From Pollenia angustigena (taxonomy: Eukaryota; Arthropoda; Insecta; Diptera; Polleniidae): a stretch of 64,000 nt of DNA. Both the position numbers and the translations under genes were made by a program. The notes beneath the pieces are model-generated. The model had not been told where the DNA came from. It was given only the letters and a program-made list of their open reading frames with translations, and searched no databases. Below, piece after piece: positions 22,390 through 32,055 of this stretch; position 1 is the stretch's first letter, and every line of letters begins with the position of its first letter. Location: positions 97,736,151 to 97,800,150 of the forward strand of contig OV884060.1 of assembly GCA_930367215.1 (NCBI GenBank), written 5' to 3'.

Positions 22390-22851
22390 ACCTTCACTTA
22401 ATTGTAAATAAAAGCAGAACGCGTTAATCGATTTCTATGATCTATGTCGCATTTTGTTTATAGGTTATGTGACTTTACATGAAATTAATAACACTTGATC
22501 CTTTTTTCCGTTTTGGATTTTTTATGAATTTAAAAAAAAAAAAATTTTAATTTTTAGGCAAAAAAAAATATTTTTTTTTCTCCACAAATTTATTTTTACC
22601 GGCAAAACTGTTGATTATAATTCTAAATTTTTTTGAGTTTGTTTTAGCAAAATCGGACAAGTGGTTCTCGAGTTATGTTAAACTACGTTTTTGCTAAAAT
22701 GTTACAACTAAGCGAAAAAACATCAAGATAAGGAAATAATTTAAAATGTCTTTAAAAAAAAAACTGACACATACGAACGCCAAACCCTTTGAGGGTTTTA
22801 CTATACTGACCTAGTACCATCACCCTGACTTGGAATTTCTCACCCCCCAGA
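22390..22851 (-). repeat. right long TIR of the 2.95-kb transposon
   Basis: It is the inverse of 19898-20390 with visible divergence, for example around the poly-A/poly-T runs and at the inner edge. The outer ~80 bases are nearly perfect. Confidence 0.75.
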
Positions 22852-22854
22852 CAA

Positions 22855-23315
22855 TAATCCCAAAAATGTTCCATAGGGTTATCATTTAAAATTAATTTTT
22901 TAAATTAATACACAATAAATACAAAAATTTATATGTATTTATTATAACTAGGATCGCCCGGTGGCCGAAATTCGACCACTTGACATTTACTTTCGAGAAA
23001 ACCTGTGCGTTATACAACAAAAACGTACACATTTTAAAAGAACCATCTTTGCTGGTATGTCTGCAAGACAAATTTTATTGTAAACAAATTTAGAAAAAAA
23101 ATATATTTAAAACGATATATGTTTCATTAAAATCGGTGGACGATAAGATACTGAAAAATCAACCACAAAAAAATTGTTCACGTATTTATAAATAAGATTT
23201 ATTATAATTATTTTGTAAAGAAAAATTGAAAAAAGCATTACTATTATAACGCAAAAAAAAAAAAAAATTAGCAAAGGTTATAGTCAAAAAATAAAAACGA
23301 AACAGTGGGAGTTAT
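22855..23315. other. no recognised feature
   Basis: AT-rich sequence containing a GATCGCCCGGTGGCCGAAAT patch near 22951 that is GC-richer than its surroundings. There is no coding frame. Confidence 0.3.
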
Positions 23316-23422
23316 TTAGTGAGCCAACAAAATTTTAACATCTATGTTTGGAATCATATTCCCATCTCCTAAAAAAATGCTCGTATTAAATCTGCTATTG
23401 TTAATTGTAAGTTGGTTGCTTA

Positions 23423-23882
23423 AGGCCAGTTTACACGGTAATACATTGTATTACGACATAATGTAGAATGAGAGAAATCATATCATGTAAAAGCAAAATG
23501 CATTGAGTAAGAGAGAATACGAATACAAAATCTGACAAGCGGTCGGTAAATGGTTTTTTTCTAAACCATTTTAGAAACTTATGTATTTTCATCACACCAG
23601 AGGTGCATTTTAACGGAGTATATTGAAGGTGGTAGCATTTTTATACAATTACAAAAACAACTAAAATCAACTCAGGAAATTTTCATGTTGTTTTTGTAAA
23701 AATTGTAAAACTGCAACCATCTGCTTTTTTGTTATTAATTTTGATTTTACTTATACCATCCGTGTAAACATAAAGTATACTCTCAACAGACTTTTATTTT
23801 TTTCTTTTAAACACGGAGAGAATTTCATATTATTTTGATTCTACAAAGTCGTAATACATTGTATTACCGTGTAAACTGGCCT
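23423..23882. mobile_element. Harbinger-like MITE, 460 bp, TTA TSD
   Basis: TIRs are AGGCCAGTTTACACGGTAAT, extending to ~36 matching bases with an inner palindrome TAATACATTGTATTA. TTA is duplicated at 23420-23422 and 23883-23885. A 3-bp TTA TSD with a GGCC-type terminus fits PIF/Harbinger. It carries no transposase and interrupts the open frame described for 23316-26260. Confidence 0.82.
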
Positions 23883-24064
23883 TTAGTATTAGTACAGCTT
23901 TAACATTGGATCTTCTACAGATGTGATAGAATATTGGGATGCCGATTTCGTTTTGAATGTAACCCTTATTAACGAAGTACAAAGCCTCAGGTGGTACATA
24001 TCCATTGTGTAAGTTTGTATATGTGTAATAAAAACTCTCGTAATAAGGAGCCATTATTAAGTTG

Positions 24065-25012
24065 CAGAGCTGTAAATGAATCATTCATTTTTGAATTGAT
24101 TCGTGAATCATTCATGCAATGAATTAGCAAATTTTGAATTAATTCTTTTCACACAATTAAATGAATTGAATGAATTTTGAGTCAATTCAAATGAATTAGA
24201 CAGAAATGAATTACAATTCGTTTTCCAATTCACATGAATTTGTAAAATGAATTGCAATTCGTTTCCAATGCAAACGAATTTCTTAAAGTGAATTGCAATT
24301 CATTTGAATTGAATTGATTTTGAATTAATTCAAACTGAATTAGAAAAAAGAATTAGCAATTCATTTTCAACTCATTTGAACTGAATTGATTGCATTTTGA
24401 ATTTATTTTGCATTGAAATGGAATTGTCAGGTAGCGGCAAAATAGGAATTTAATTATTAGGTGTAGGCGAAAATCCTATCAAAATGGAAAAATTTTGTTT
24501 ATTAGCTAAAAGAAACTTACATTTTTATTTTTTTGCTGTCAAAGCTATGTTCGTCTTCTCGAAATTCTTACTACTTTTACTACAATTGGAAAATTTGTTT
24601 ACTTTTTGTATTAAAAACTTCAAACTGCAATAAAAAATAGTTCATTTTAGTAATTCACCCTAGATCTGCTCTTGAATTTGATTGATTGCAACTCATTTTT
24701 GATTTCATTCATTTGAATTGCAATTCATTTTTCTAATTCATTTAATTAAATTCAAAATCAATTCAATTCACATGAATCTGTAAAATGAATTGCAATTCAC
24801 TATAAGAAATTCGTTTGAATTAGAAACGAATTGCAATTCATGTTACAAATTCATTTGAATTGGAAAACGAATTGAAATTCATTTCTGTCTAATTCATTTG
24901 AATTGACTCAAATTTCATTCAATTCATTAATTTGTGTAAAAAGAATTAATTTAAAATTTTCTAATTCATTAATGAATTAAAATCAAAAATGAATGATTCA
25001 TTTACAGCTCTG
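24065..25012. mobile_element. hAT-like element made of GAATTGCAATTCATTT repeats, perfect 8-bp TSD
   Basis: Ends are CAGAGCTGTAAATGAATCAT and inverse. TTAAGTTG is duplicated at 24057-24064 and 25013-25020. Both arms consist of degenerate, inverted copies of TGAATTGCAATTCATTTGAA, so the element is almost a long imperfect palindrome around a unique ~240-bp centre (about 24420-24660). There is no coding capacity. Confidence 0.85.
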
Positions 25013-25493
25013 TTAAGTTGTTATCGTAGCCAGGGTTGTCAGATTTTTTTGAGCTCTATCGCCAAGCCGGATGTCAGAAATCGCCAAAAATCGCCAAACG
25101 TCAATTTGGTTCAGTTTTTGTAATTTTTTTTTTTTTTTTTTAAATTAAATTTTGCATACAAAAAATGTTAGTATAATATGTGAGTCAAAAATCGACAAAA
25201 ACTCAGAAAAAAATACAAAAAATTCGCCGAAAGTAAATTTTGTTTTGTTTCTGTAATTTTTTTTTAAATAACATAAAATGGAGATCGTATAAGTATTCAG
25301 TTAAAAAAGCTAAAATTAAGTACACAAGTCTATAAGATCGTACGCTTCAGCCTCACTAATTTCATTACTAGAGTTTTGACCTGCATACATAATACATATT
25401 AGAATTTAATAGTGACTGAATATAAAATTCACTTAAACTGATAACAAAACAAAAAACATGTGGAAAAAAGTTGCAAGTTTTTTTTTTTATATT

Positions 25494-25749
25494 AGTCTGA
25501 GTTCATACGGCTCACGTCTTATTGACAAAATTCTTCCCTTTTCTTCTTTGAACATGAATTGGTGTTCAAATGATTCAAATGATTTTGTTTTATTTGATAT
25601 TGAAAACAAAAACAAAAGTAAGCAATGAATTAGAAAGCAAAACGTAAAGACAGTACATGCACCTGTGTACTCGTTTCTTTTCCCCTCGTCCCTCTCGCCC
25701 ATAAAGTAGCAATCATGTCAATAAGACATAAGCAGTATGAACATAGACT
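25494..25749. mobile_element. inverted-repeat MITE nested in hAT-like element
   Basis: The left end AGTCTGAGTTCATACGGCTC pairs with the right end AGTCTATGTTCATACTGCTT (reverse complement), continuing through GTCTTATTGACA for ~35 bases. The core has TGTGTACTCGTTTC and CCCTCTCGCCCATAAAGT, similar to the cores at 5.2 kb and 35.8 kb. The right boundary touches the next MITE and the TSD is unclear. Confidence 0.6.
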
Positions 25750-25751
25750 TA

Positions 25752-25989
25752 TGCCCGTAATTTCTACAAATAGATAACTAGTCATGTTCGTACCAAACAG
25801 TTATCTTTACTTATCTGGTACCACTATTTTGGTCTTTGACGTTAATTTTGCCTACGTGTATTAACTATCGAAACTTGATGGTTTAAAATACATTACACTT
25901 TAGCCCGTAGGCAAGAAATACGTTTTAAAATTATGAAAACCATAAATATCTATACACAGCTAGATATCTATTTGTAGAAATTACGGGCA
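25752..25989. mobile_element. 238-bp MITE, TTA TSD
   Basis: TIRs are TGCCCGTAATTTCTACAAAT, with pairing continuing through AGATA-CTAG. TTA flanks both ends (25749-25751, 25990-25992). A TTA target suggests a Harbinger-type MITE. It abuts the MITE at 25494-25749 inside the same hAT-like element. Confidence 0.7.
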
Positions 25990-26464
25990 TTAGTAATGAT
26001 AACAAAAAATAACAAGCTGATAAACAAAATCGCCGAAATAATATAAATGGTAAAAATAGCCAAGTTATTCGCCAGTTAAATTAGAGATCGCCACAAAAGT
26101 CGCCAGTCGCCAAATGGAAAATCCCATCGCCAAACAAGTTTCAAAATCGCCACGTTTGGCGAGAAATCGCCATATCTGACAGCCCTGATCGTAGCGCTCT
26201 AGGCTCTTCTTTATGTGGTTTATTATTAAACGTATAATGTTAAAATTGGTCTTACCAAAGCTTGTATAACATTATTTTAACATCTGATTTAATTTGTTTT
26301 AAGAAAAATACAAATACAGCTTTTGTTGCTTTTATTAACTGTAATGCTTTTATTAACTGTTGCTTTTATTAACTGTGATCGTTGAAATACAAAAATGTAT
26401 CTGTGTATTTGAAGTGTTGATGTTGTTCCCGGATTTTACGCCAAAGGATTTCAAATATTTTTAT

Positions 26465-28217
26465 ACCCTCCACCACAATTAGTTAGAAGAGGGTATATTA
26501 AGTTTGTCATTCCGTGTGAAACTTTCTTGTTATTCATCTCAGACCCCATAAAGTATACATATTTTGGGTCCTTGAGTAATTCTAAGTCGATTTAGCAATG
26601 TCCGTCCATCTGTCCGACTGTTGAAAACACGCTCACTTTCGAAAAAACTAAAAAATAAATAAACAAACTTGGTGCCAAATTGCTTGTAGTTATCCTAAGC
26701 AGTTTGGGATTGAAATTCAGCAAAATCGGTTCAATAGGATCAAAGCTATGAACCAAAATGTGGAACCACCACCTAAAAAAATTGATAATTTTGTTATAAA
26801 AACTAACATAAATGGAGGAAAAATGCACAGAATGATATAAGATTTTGCAAAAATTTGTTTTATTTAAGTGAAAATCATGCTTTAAAATTTCGTGAAGAAC
26901 CGTCCATAATTTACCCTAGGCCCCATATAAGCCCTACTCCCGGAAAACAGTATAGTAAGCCTTAAACCCTAAATAACAATTCTATCATAACAAATTTTGG
27001 CACGTCATAGCTAAATAGAAATGACACTATTAAGTTTCGTGAAGATCGGTCCATAATTTACTATAGGCCCCATATAAACCCTACTCCCGGAAAAGTACGC
27101 CTAACCGTAAAAATAGTGGTATCATACCAAAATTTATTACATCACAGTTCTTTAGAACAAGAAATTACACTGTGAAATTTTGTGTAGATCGGTTCATAAT
27201 TTACCCTAGGCCCCAGATAAACCCTACTCCCGGAAAACAGTTTAGAACGCCTAAAACCGTAAAAAATAATGTTATCATATTTTGATATATCACAGTTTTA
27301 TAGGACTTGAAATGACACTGTGAAATTTCGTGAAGATCGGTCGATAAGTTACCCTAGGCCCCATATAAACCCTACTCCCGGAAAACAGTTTAGTACGCCT
27401 AAAACCGTAAAAAATCGCTATTATACCAAAATTACACTGTGAAATTTCGTGTAGATCGGTTCATAATTTACCCTAGGCCCCAGATAAACCCTACTCCCGG
27501 AAAACAGGTTAGTACGCATAAAACCGTAAAAATAGTGGTATCATACCAAAATTCAGTACATCACAGTTCTTTGGAACAAGAAATTACACTGTGAAATTTC
27601 GTGTAGATCGGTTCATAATTTACCCTAGGCCCCATATAAAGCCCACTCTGGTAAAATAACTAAAAACGCCTAAAACCGTAGCAAATATAGATTTTGCGGT
27701 AAACTTTCTTCCAGCTTAGCTTCATATGGCCAACAAAAAATGTTATGCAATTTTGTTATATACGCCTATAATTTACTTTAGACCCCATTTTAGCAGCCTT
27801 CTAAAATTCAATGCAAACGCTAAAACTAATTGCTCCGCTGTATTGAAATTTATGTTTTTTAATACCAGAAATCACTCTTCAAAATTTTGGGATGATTGGC
27901 TCATAGCTAACCATGGCTTCAATATAAATTGCCCTCCTGAAAATCATTTAAGCTAAGCTTAAACTTTTACGAATCATGATATTTTACTCAAGCTATTTAA
28001 AATTGCTTAAAAAAAAAAAGCATTAAACTTTCTGATTGTCGGTTAATAATTGTATATTGGTCTAAACCGCACCCAATTTTAATGCAGATTTTTGTTTTTA
28101 TAAAAATAAATTAACAATAAATAGACATCATGCAGATTTTACTCCTAAAACATTCGAACTGTCGGTGGAGGGTATCAAAGATTCGGCACAGCCGAATATA
28201 GCACTCTAACTTGTTTA
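26465..28217 (+). repeat. dispersed fly repeat D, long copy with terminal hairpin
   Basis: The left end is TATACCCTCCACCAC followed by GTTTGTCATTCCGTG, CATAAAGTATACATATTTTG and CAATGTCCGTCCATCTGTCC. The right end is GGTGGAGGGTATCAAAGATT, then hairpin ATTCGGCACAGCCGAAT and TATAGCACTCTAACTTGT. The copy at 30056 begins with the inverse of this right end, which helps define it. The interior contains a tandem array (26885-27640). No protein is encoded. The copy lies at the edge of a LINE relic (28218-28445). Confidence 0.7.
26885..27640 (+). repeat. ~146-bp tandem array, about six units, inside repeat D
   Basis: Each unit contains AATTTACCCTAGGCCCCATA, CCCTACTCCCGGAAAACAG and ACACTGTGAAATTTCGTG. 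The AATTTACCCTAGG word starts near 26908, 27056, 27199, 27345, 27466 and 27618, so units are ~145 bp with one shorter by ~25 bp. A further degraded unit may extend to ~27930. Confidence 0.75.
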
Positions 28218-28445
28218 TATTGCTATTACATTTTTCGACAGGTGGACGAAATAGAATAGTTTCACATTTATTAATGTTAATTTTCATTTGCCAATCTGCA
28301 GCATATTTTTATACTATCCTAAAATCATCTTGTAGTTTTCTTTCAATTTTGTTATCAGCAAACGCCTTTTAGTAAGAAGATCAAGAACAAATTAATAAAA
28401 TGAATTAGAGAATTGACTGTACCTTGTTGCAAGCCAATAACTATA
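28218..28445 (-). pseudogene. LINE reverse transcriptase relic
   Basis: The minus strand contains GLQQGTVNSLIHF (the G-x-P-Q-G-T block of RT), then, in shifting frames, AFADNKIERKLQDDF (FADD to FADN) and DWQMKININKCETILF followed by RPP. In many fly LINEs the order is G-L-P-Q-G-T-V-N-S-P-x-L-F, F-A-D-D, then W-x-L-K-I-N-x-N-K-C-E-T-I-L-F-R, and this order is kept. Stops and shifts are present and the catalytic second aspartate is lost. It is cut off at the repeat D boundary. Confidence 0.65.
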
Positions 28446-29347
28446 ATGAGGATGGCCAACATTTTAGCTTTAATTTAATGGCATTTAATGTTTAAAAATA
28501 ATCCACGACTAAGCCTGATGAACGCCATCTTGTCGGCCCAATTTTGAAGCACTTTAACCAGCATACCCAGGAGCAAACTACGGCATTCGATATCGATGGA
28601 AATTTAAATATAATTCAAATGGAAATTGATCTCGATATCGCAGGCTGTAAAATGTCATTTAATTTTCAGTTTAATGAAGGGAAAATCCAACAATAAATTT
28701 TCTTTCTTTATGAATGGTTAATTTTCGTTTACGAATAAAACTTTTGCAATTTTTACTTAAAAACGGTTAATCATAAATAAGTTTTTATGAATACGGCTGT
28801 AATTTTATACTTTATAAAAAAAAAATGCCAAGAGGCCTACTTCCGATTCAAAGTCGCACCAAGTTGCCTGTTTATAAATATATGGGCATTTCCATTTGAA
28901 CGTGACGTGATATTTGTGCGACAAAATGTAAAAAAATTTGATGAAGAAGTCAAATTTGTAAAAAGGGTTCTTATATATGCAAAGCAATGAAGTAGCTTTA
29001 TATTCAGAAAAAAAATACAACAATCGACGCTAAGGATTTGCAGATATAAGCAAAAATATGCGCTGGCGTGATGTTAAAAAAAACAGAAGTGGATTTTGAT
29101 TTGCATTACATAACTGAATAAGACTGCGTATTCAGCAAGACGTTTTGCATAAAACCTATTTTAATTAGCTTTGGACTTATACAGATTTATTTTTCAAGCT
29201 AACAAATTTAGAAATCTTTGCTCGTTTAAAGGACCATGTTGTTTAACCGTTATCCCTTTTGTTACTAAATGTTGAGCTAATAAAAAAAAGTAAACTATGC
29301 ATATACAATTTTTTAAGAAACAACTTCTGGCGTTACGATACAAAAAG
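28446..29347. other. no supported gene; contains a TTTATGAATACGGC MITE end
   Basis: At 28776-28798 TTTTTATGAATACGGCTGTA is one terminus of the small MITE family seen complete at 33461-34946 and 45288-45409. Its partner end may be CTACGGCATTCGATA near 28580, which would make a ~220-bp element. The rest shows nothing I can name. Confidence 0.35.
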
Positions 29348-29349
29348 TA

Positions 29350-30025
29350 CACACAGAAAATAATCAAGTTAAAAACGTCGAAAACAATGTTGATTTAAAA
29401 TTTGTCGGTGGTGATTTTGCTTCATATGTTTTTCATGTTAATCCAACCTGATTTTACAATAACTTGCGAACAACATTTTTCCATTTAAAATAACTATAAT
29501 TCATGTTAATTTAACATTGCAGTAAAGTAAGAGCAAAATGTCATTTATATTGAAATTACAATCCGAATCACTTTGAATGAAAGTTATTTTAAGTTGAAAC
29601 AACGTGAATGTCATTTATTATCAAATTGGTTTGAGTGTCCTATAACAGAGACAACATATGCATTTATTTAAGAATAATTCAAAAAAATTACCCCTGTAAC
29701 ACATGTTTCAGTTATTTTGTATTCTCCTTTATTAACAGAAGCATCAGCAGAATCGCCCGATATGGATTTCGTCATCATTTTACTTTAAAAACTTGATGTA
29801 CTATTTAACTAAATAATTTTAATTAAAAGAATACGGGAATTGTCTTCTTTTTAAAACGTATTTTAAACATGAAAATGAAAAAATGTGCACACTTAAGTAT
29901 GTATGCATGTTAATTTAACAAGATAAACTTTTGATTTTAATATAAAACAGGTTTTCATGGATTTAATATTGAACAATGTTATTTTTACAGTAAATTTAAG
30001 GTTCTTTTAATATTGATTTTTAAAA
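29350..30025 (+). mobile_element. CACACAGAAAA-type MITE, 3'-truncated copy A
   Basis: It starts CACACAGAAAATAATCAAG after TA. It then follows the copy at 32056-32872 closely through ACAATAACTTGCGAACAACA, GCAGTAAAGTTAGAGCAAAA-like and GAAGCATCAGCAGAAT blocks. The last ~130 bases and the right TIR are missing, and repeat D begins shortly after. Confidence 0.7.
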
Positions 30026-30247
30026 TCCGTTAAAAAGAAACGAACATTTGAAAGAAAAACAAGTAAGAGTGCTATATTCGGCTGTGCCGAATCTTATATA
30101 CCCTTCACCATTGTTCGAGCAGAATACAGAGCAACTAGACAAAAACTAAATAAAACTGGTAAATATTTTTTTTAAATAAGAGACAACCGGTTTTTAACTT
30201 CGCTTTTCATAAGGACCCAGAATATATATACTTTATAGGGTGTAGGA

Positions 30248-31447
30248 TAGAGTTGTCAATTATTCGCCTTTCAACGTTGTTCGAATAATTCAAATAATTG
30301 TTTTTGTTCGTTCGATCAAATGATTAAATTTAAAAAATTATTCGATTAATCGAGGAGAATAAATAGATACCATTCCATTCATCTTCTTCATTTTTATAAT
30401 TGCTTGTCAAATATTTGTTTAATAAGAACATGAAATACATTTTTGAAATACTATGAGTACTTAACACAGTTTTTGCTTACTAAACATTGGGATTAATTAC
30501 AGTCAGGGTTATGACTACAATATTTTTTAACTTTTCTACATTTTGTAAAGGGTGGTCCAACCATAATGCACGATTGTGAGTCGCACCTTAATGCCAATTT
30601 TTCTGTCAAACCTAATTTGACATTTCTTTGTTTCAGTATTTGACAAAATCAAACATGGAAGTCTTCAACGAAAATGGGCGTTCAAATTCAAATGCATTTC
30701 GGGCACTTCATGATTTTATTGGTCAGCATAATCGACCAAATGTGCCCACAATCGGGAGAACTGTGCGTAAATTTCAGCAAACCAGGTCTGTAGAAAATGT
30801 GAAAACATGTGCAAGCTCGCGCAGTTCGTTTATGGGCTGGTGGCGTCATGGGGCTGCATTTCTTCGACAATGGTGTTCGCTATCACGACATGATAACGGA
30901 CTTCTTGTAGCCAGAAATTGAGCATATGAACATGGAAGATATGTGGTTCCAACTCTTTTGCGCTCTTGTGGCTCTTTTGCGCGAGAAATTCAATGGTCGT
31001 GTTAAAAGAAAAATTGTACGTCAATAAGCCAAGAACAATTCAAGAGCTAAGGAATAAGATTATTCGGCACATTAACGATATTGAACCTTAATTTTGTCTC
31101 AGAATCATTGAAAATATGGACCATTGGAAAGAGGTATGCCAATGTAGCCGTGGCGAGCATTTGGCCGATATTTTGTTTCAAACATAGTTGCCATAGATCC
31201 TTCTATAAAAATAAAAAAAATATTAAGATACTTCTCTGAAAACTTTATGTATAATAAAAAATCATTAAAAACGTATCAGAATAAATCAAATTCTAAGCTT
31301 TTGCATTATTTATTTTTTTTCGATTAATCGCCATTTTTTAATCGATTTATTCGTTATTCGAAAATTGCCATTTTAAAATTATTCGAACAAGAGTTTGGTT
31401 TTGTTTGATCGATTAATCGAATTATTCTTAATCGGCTGACAACTCTA
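30248..31447. mobile_element. hAT-like element, perfect 8-bp TSD, containing a mariner relic
   Basis: Ends are TAGAGTTGTCAATTATTCG and, reverse-complemented, TAGAGTTGTCAGCCGATTAA. GTGTAGGA is duplicated at 30240-30247 and 31448-31455. Both subterminal regions are rich in TTCGATTAATCG words. The centre (about 30547-31310) is a mariner-family relic, so three repeat layers occur here: D, then hAT-like, then mariner. Confidence 0.83.
30655..31190 (+). pseudogene. mariner-family transposase relic with internal deletion
   Basis: The N-terminus reads MEVFNENGRSNSNAFRALHD, then HNRPNVPTIGRTVRKFQQTR, the helix-turn-helix (DUF4817/HTH_48-like) of a Tc1/mariner subfamily. Further on, in shifting frames, FDNGVRYHDMITDFL, PEIEHMNMEDMWFQ, NKPRTIQELRNKIIRHINDI and ENMDHWKEV with CSRGEHLADILF follow the normal order. 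The block after MWFQ that carries the second catalytic D (Q-D-G-A-T-x-H) is deleted, along with the CDLTPLD block. An upstream GGGTGGTCCAACCATAATGC at 30549 could be its left TIR, and the right TIR was not found. The copy at 106-225 supplies the missing C-terminal type. Confidence 0.75.
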
Positions 31448-32055
31448 GTGTAGGATCAATATTGTAGAAATTACAAACGGAATGACAAAGTTATATATAC
31501 CCTTTCTACCTTCGGTGAAGGGTATAATTAGTCAAATCGATGGAGCCGTTTTCTGATTTTAGGTAAATCGAAAAAAGTGGGCGTTAAAGTGGGCGGGGCA
31601 AAATTTTATTTCCGTAAAAACGTAAGTTGGATCATGGCAACCATTTTAAAGAAAAAATCGTCCAAATCGGTGAAGCCGTTCTCAAGTTATGCGCTTAATA
31701 GAAAAAGCGGGCGTAAACGTAAAATGGATTAATACGAACCTTTAAAAGAAAAATTAGGCAAATCAATGGATCCGTTTTCTGATTTTAGGTAATTCGAAAA
31801 AAGTGTGCGGCGCAAAATGTTCTTTTCGTATAAACCTAAGCCGAACCATGGCGATCATTTTAAAGAAAAAATCGTCCAAATTATATAGATGTCATTGGTG
31901 GTGCAATATGAAAATTGGACGCCCCTCCGCCCGCAGAATATTCTGCAGATTCCCTGAAAATTTCATCAAAATCGGCCCAGCCGTTTTGGAGTCCATACGT
32001 TACATGCATACACACATCCTGTTTTATATATATTTTATATTTATGTAAATACCTA

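Larger units (their letters stand above)
19898..22851 (+). mobile_element. 2.95-kb DNA transposon with ~0.5-kb TIRs around an intact spliced gene
   Basis: The left terminus TCTGGGGGGTGAGAAATTCC is repeated inverted at the right terminus. Inverted similarity extends from 19898 to about 20390 and from about 22390 to 22851, including blocks such as GGTCAGTATAGTAAAACCCT and AACATAACTCGAGAACCACA. CAA flanks both ends (19895-19897, 22852-22854), a possible 3-bp TSD. The three-exon gene at 20418-22219 lies wholly between the TIRs on the + strand. TIR start and TSD do not match hAT, mariner, piggyBac or P. The superfamily is undetermined. Confidence 0.85.
25031..26187. mobile_element. hAT-like element with TCGCCAAA subterminal repeats, perfect 8-bp TSD
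   Basis: Ends are CAGGGTTGTCAGAT and its near-inverse ATCTGACAGCCCTG. ATCGTAGC is duplicated at 25023-25030 and 26188-26195. TCGCCAAA or TCGCCA words recur near both ends (25060-25230, 26030-26170). Two smaller inverted-repeat elements (25494-25749 and 25752-25989) lie inside. Confidence 0.85.
23316..26260 (-). pseudogene. unidentified open frame interrupted by three DNA elements
   Basis: If the elements at 23423-23882, 24065-25012 and 25031-26187, each with one TSD copy, are disregarded, the minus strand keeps a single open frame of about 120 codons from ~26260 to a TAA at 23316-23318. It includes APYYESFYYTYTNLHNGYVP, then GIPIFYHICRRSNVKAV and IFLGDGNMIPNIDV. Two of the three TSD junctions fall inside codons without changing frame once one copy is removed. 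I do not recognise the product. It could be the 3' part of an old transposon gene, an integrated foreign gene or a host exon. As it stands it is broken by more than 2.5 kb of insertions. Confidence 0.45.
30056..32053 (-). repeat. dispersed fly repeat D, copy split by a hAT-like element
   Basis: The left end is ACAAGTAAGAGTGCTATATT, hairpin ATTCGGCTGTGCCGAAT, then CTTATATACCCTTCACC. After 31455 the repeat resumes with GGATCAATATTGTAGAAATT and CCTTCGGTGAAGGGTATAAT, and then repeated AAAGTGGGCG/TGGCAACCATTTTAAAGAAA units. It is oriented opposite to the copy at 26465. The hAT-like element at 30248-31447 splits it with an 8-bp TSD. Confidence 0.65.

Noticed and set aside
26885..27640. regular repeats that might suggest a CRISPR array
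   Set aside because: Units are ~146 bp and contiguous, with no unique spacers, and the DNA is eukaryotic.
27726..27956. 76-codon frame
   Set aside because: It overlaps a degraded unit of the ~146-bp tandem array and is a by-product of it.
28165..28217. Helitron 3' end (hairpin followed by CTAA)
   Set aside because: CTAA is not kept in the other copies (CTTA there), and the A-T insertion context is absent.
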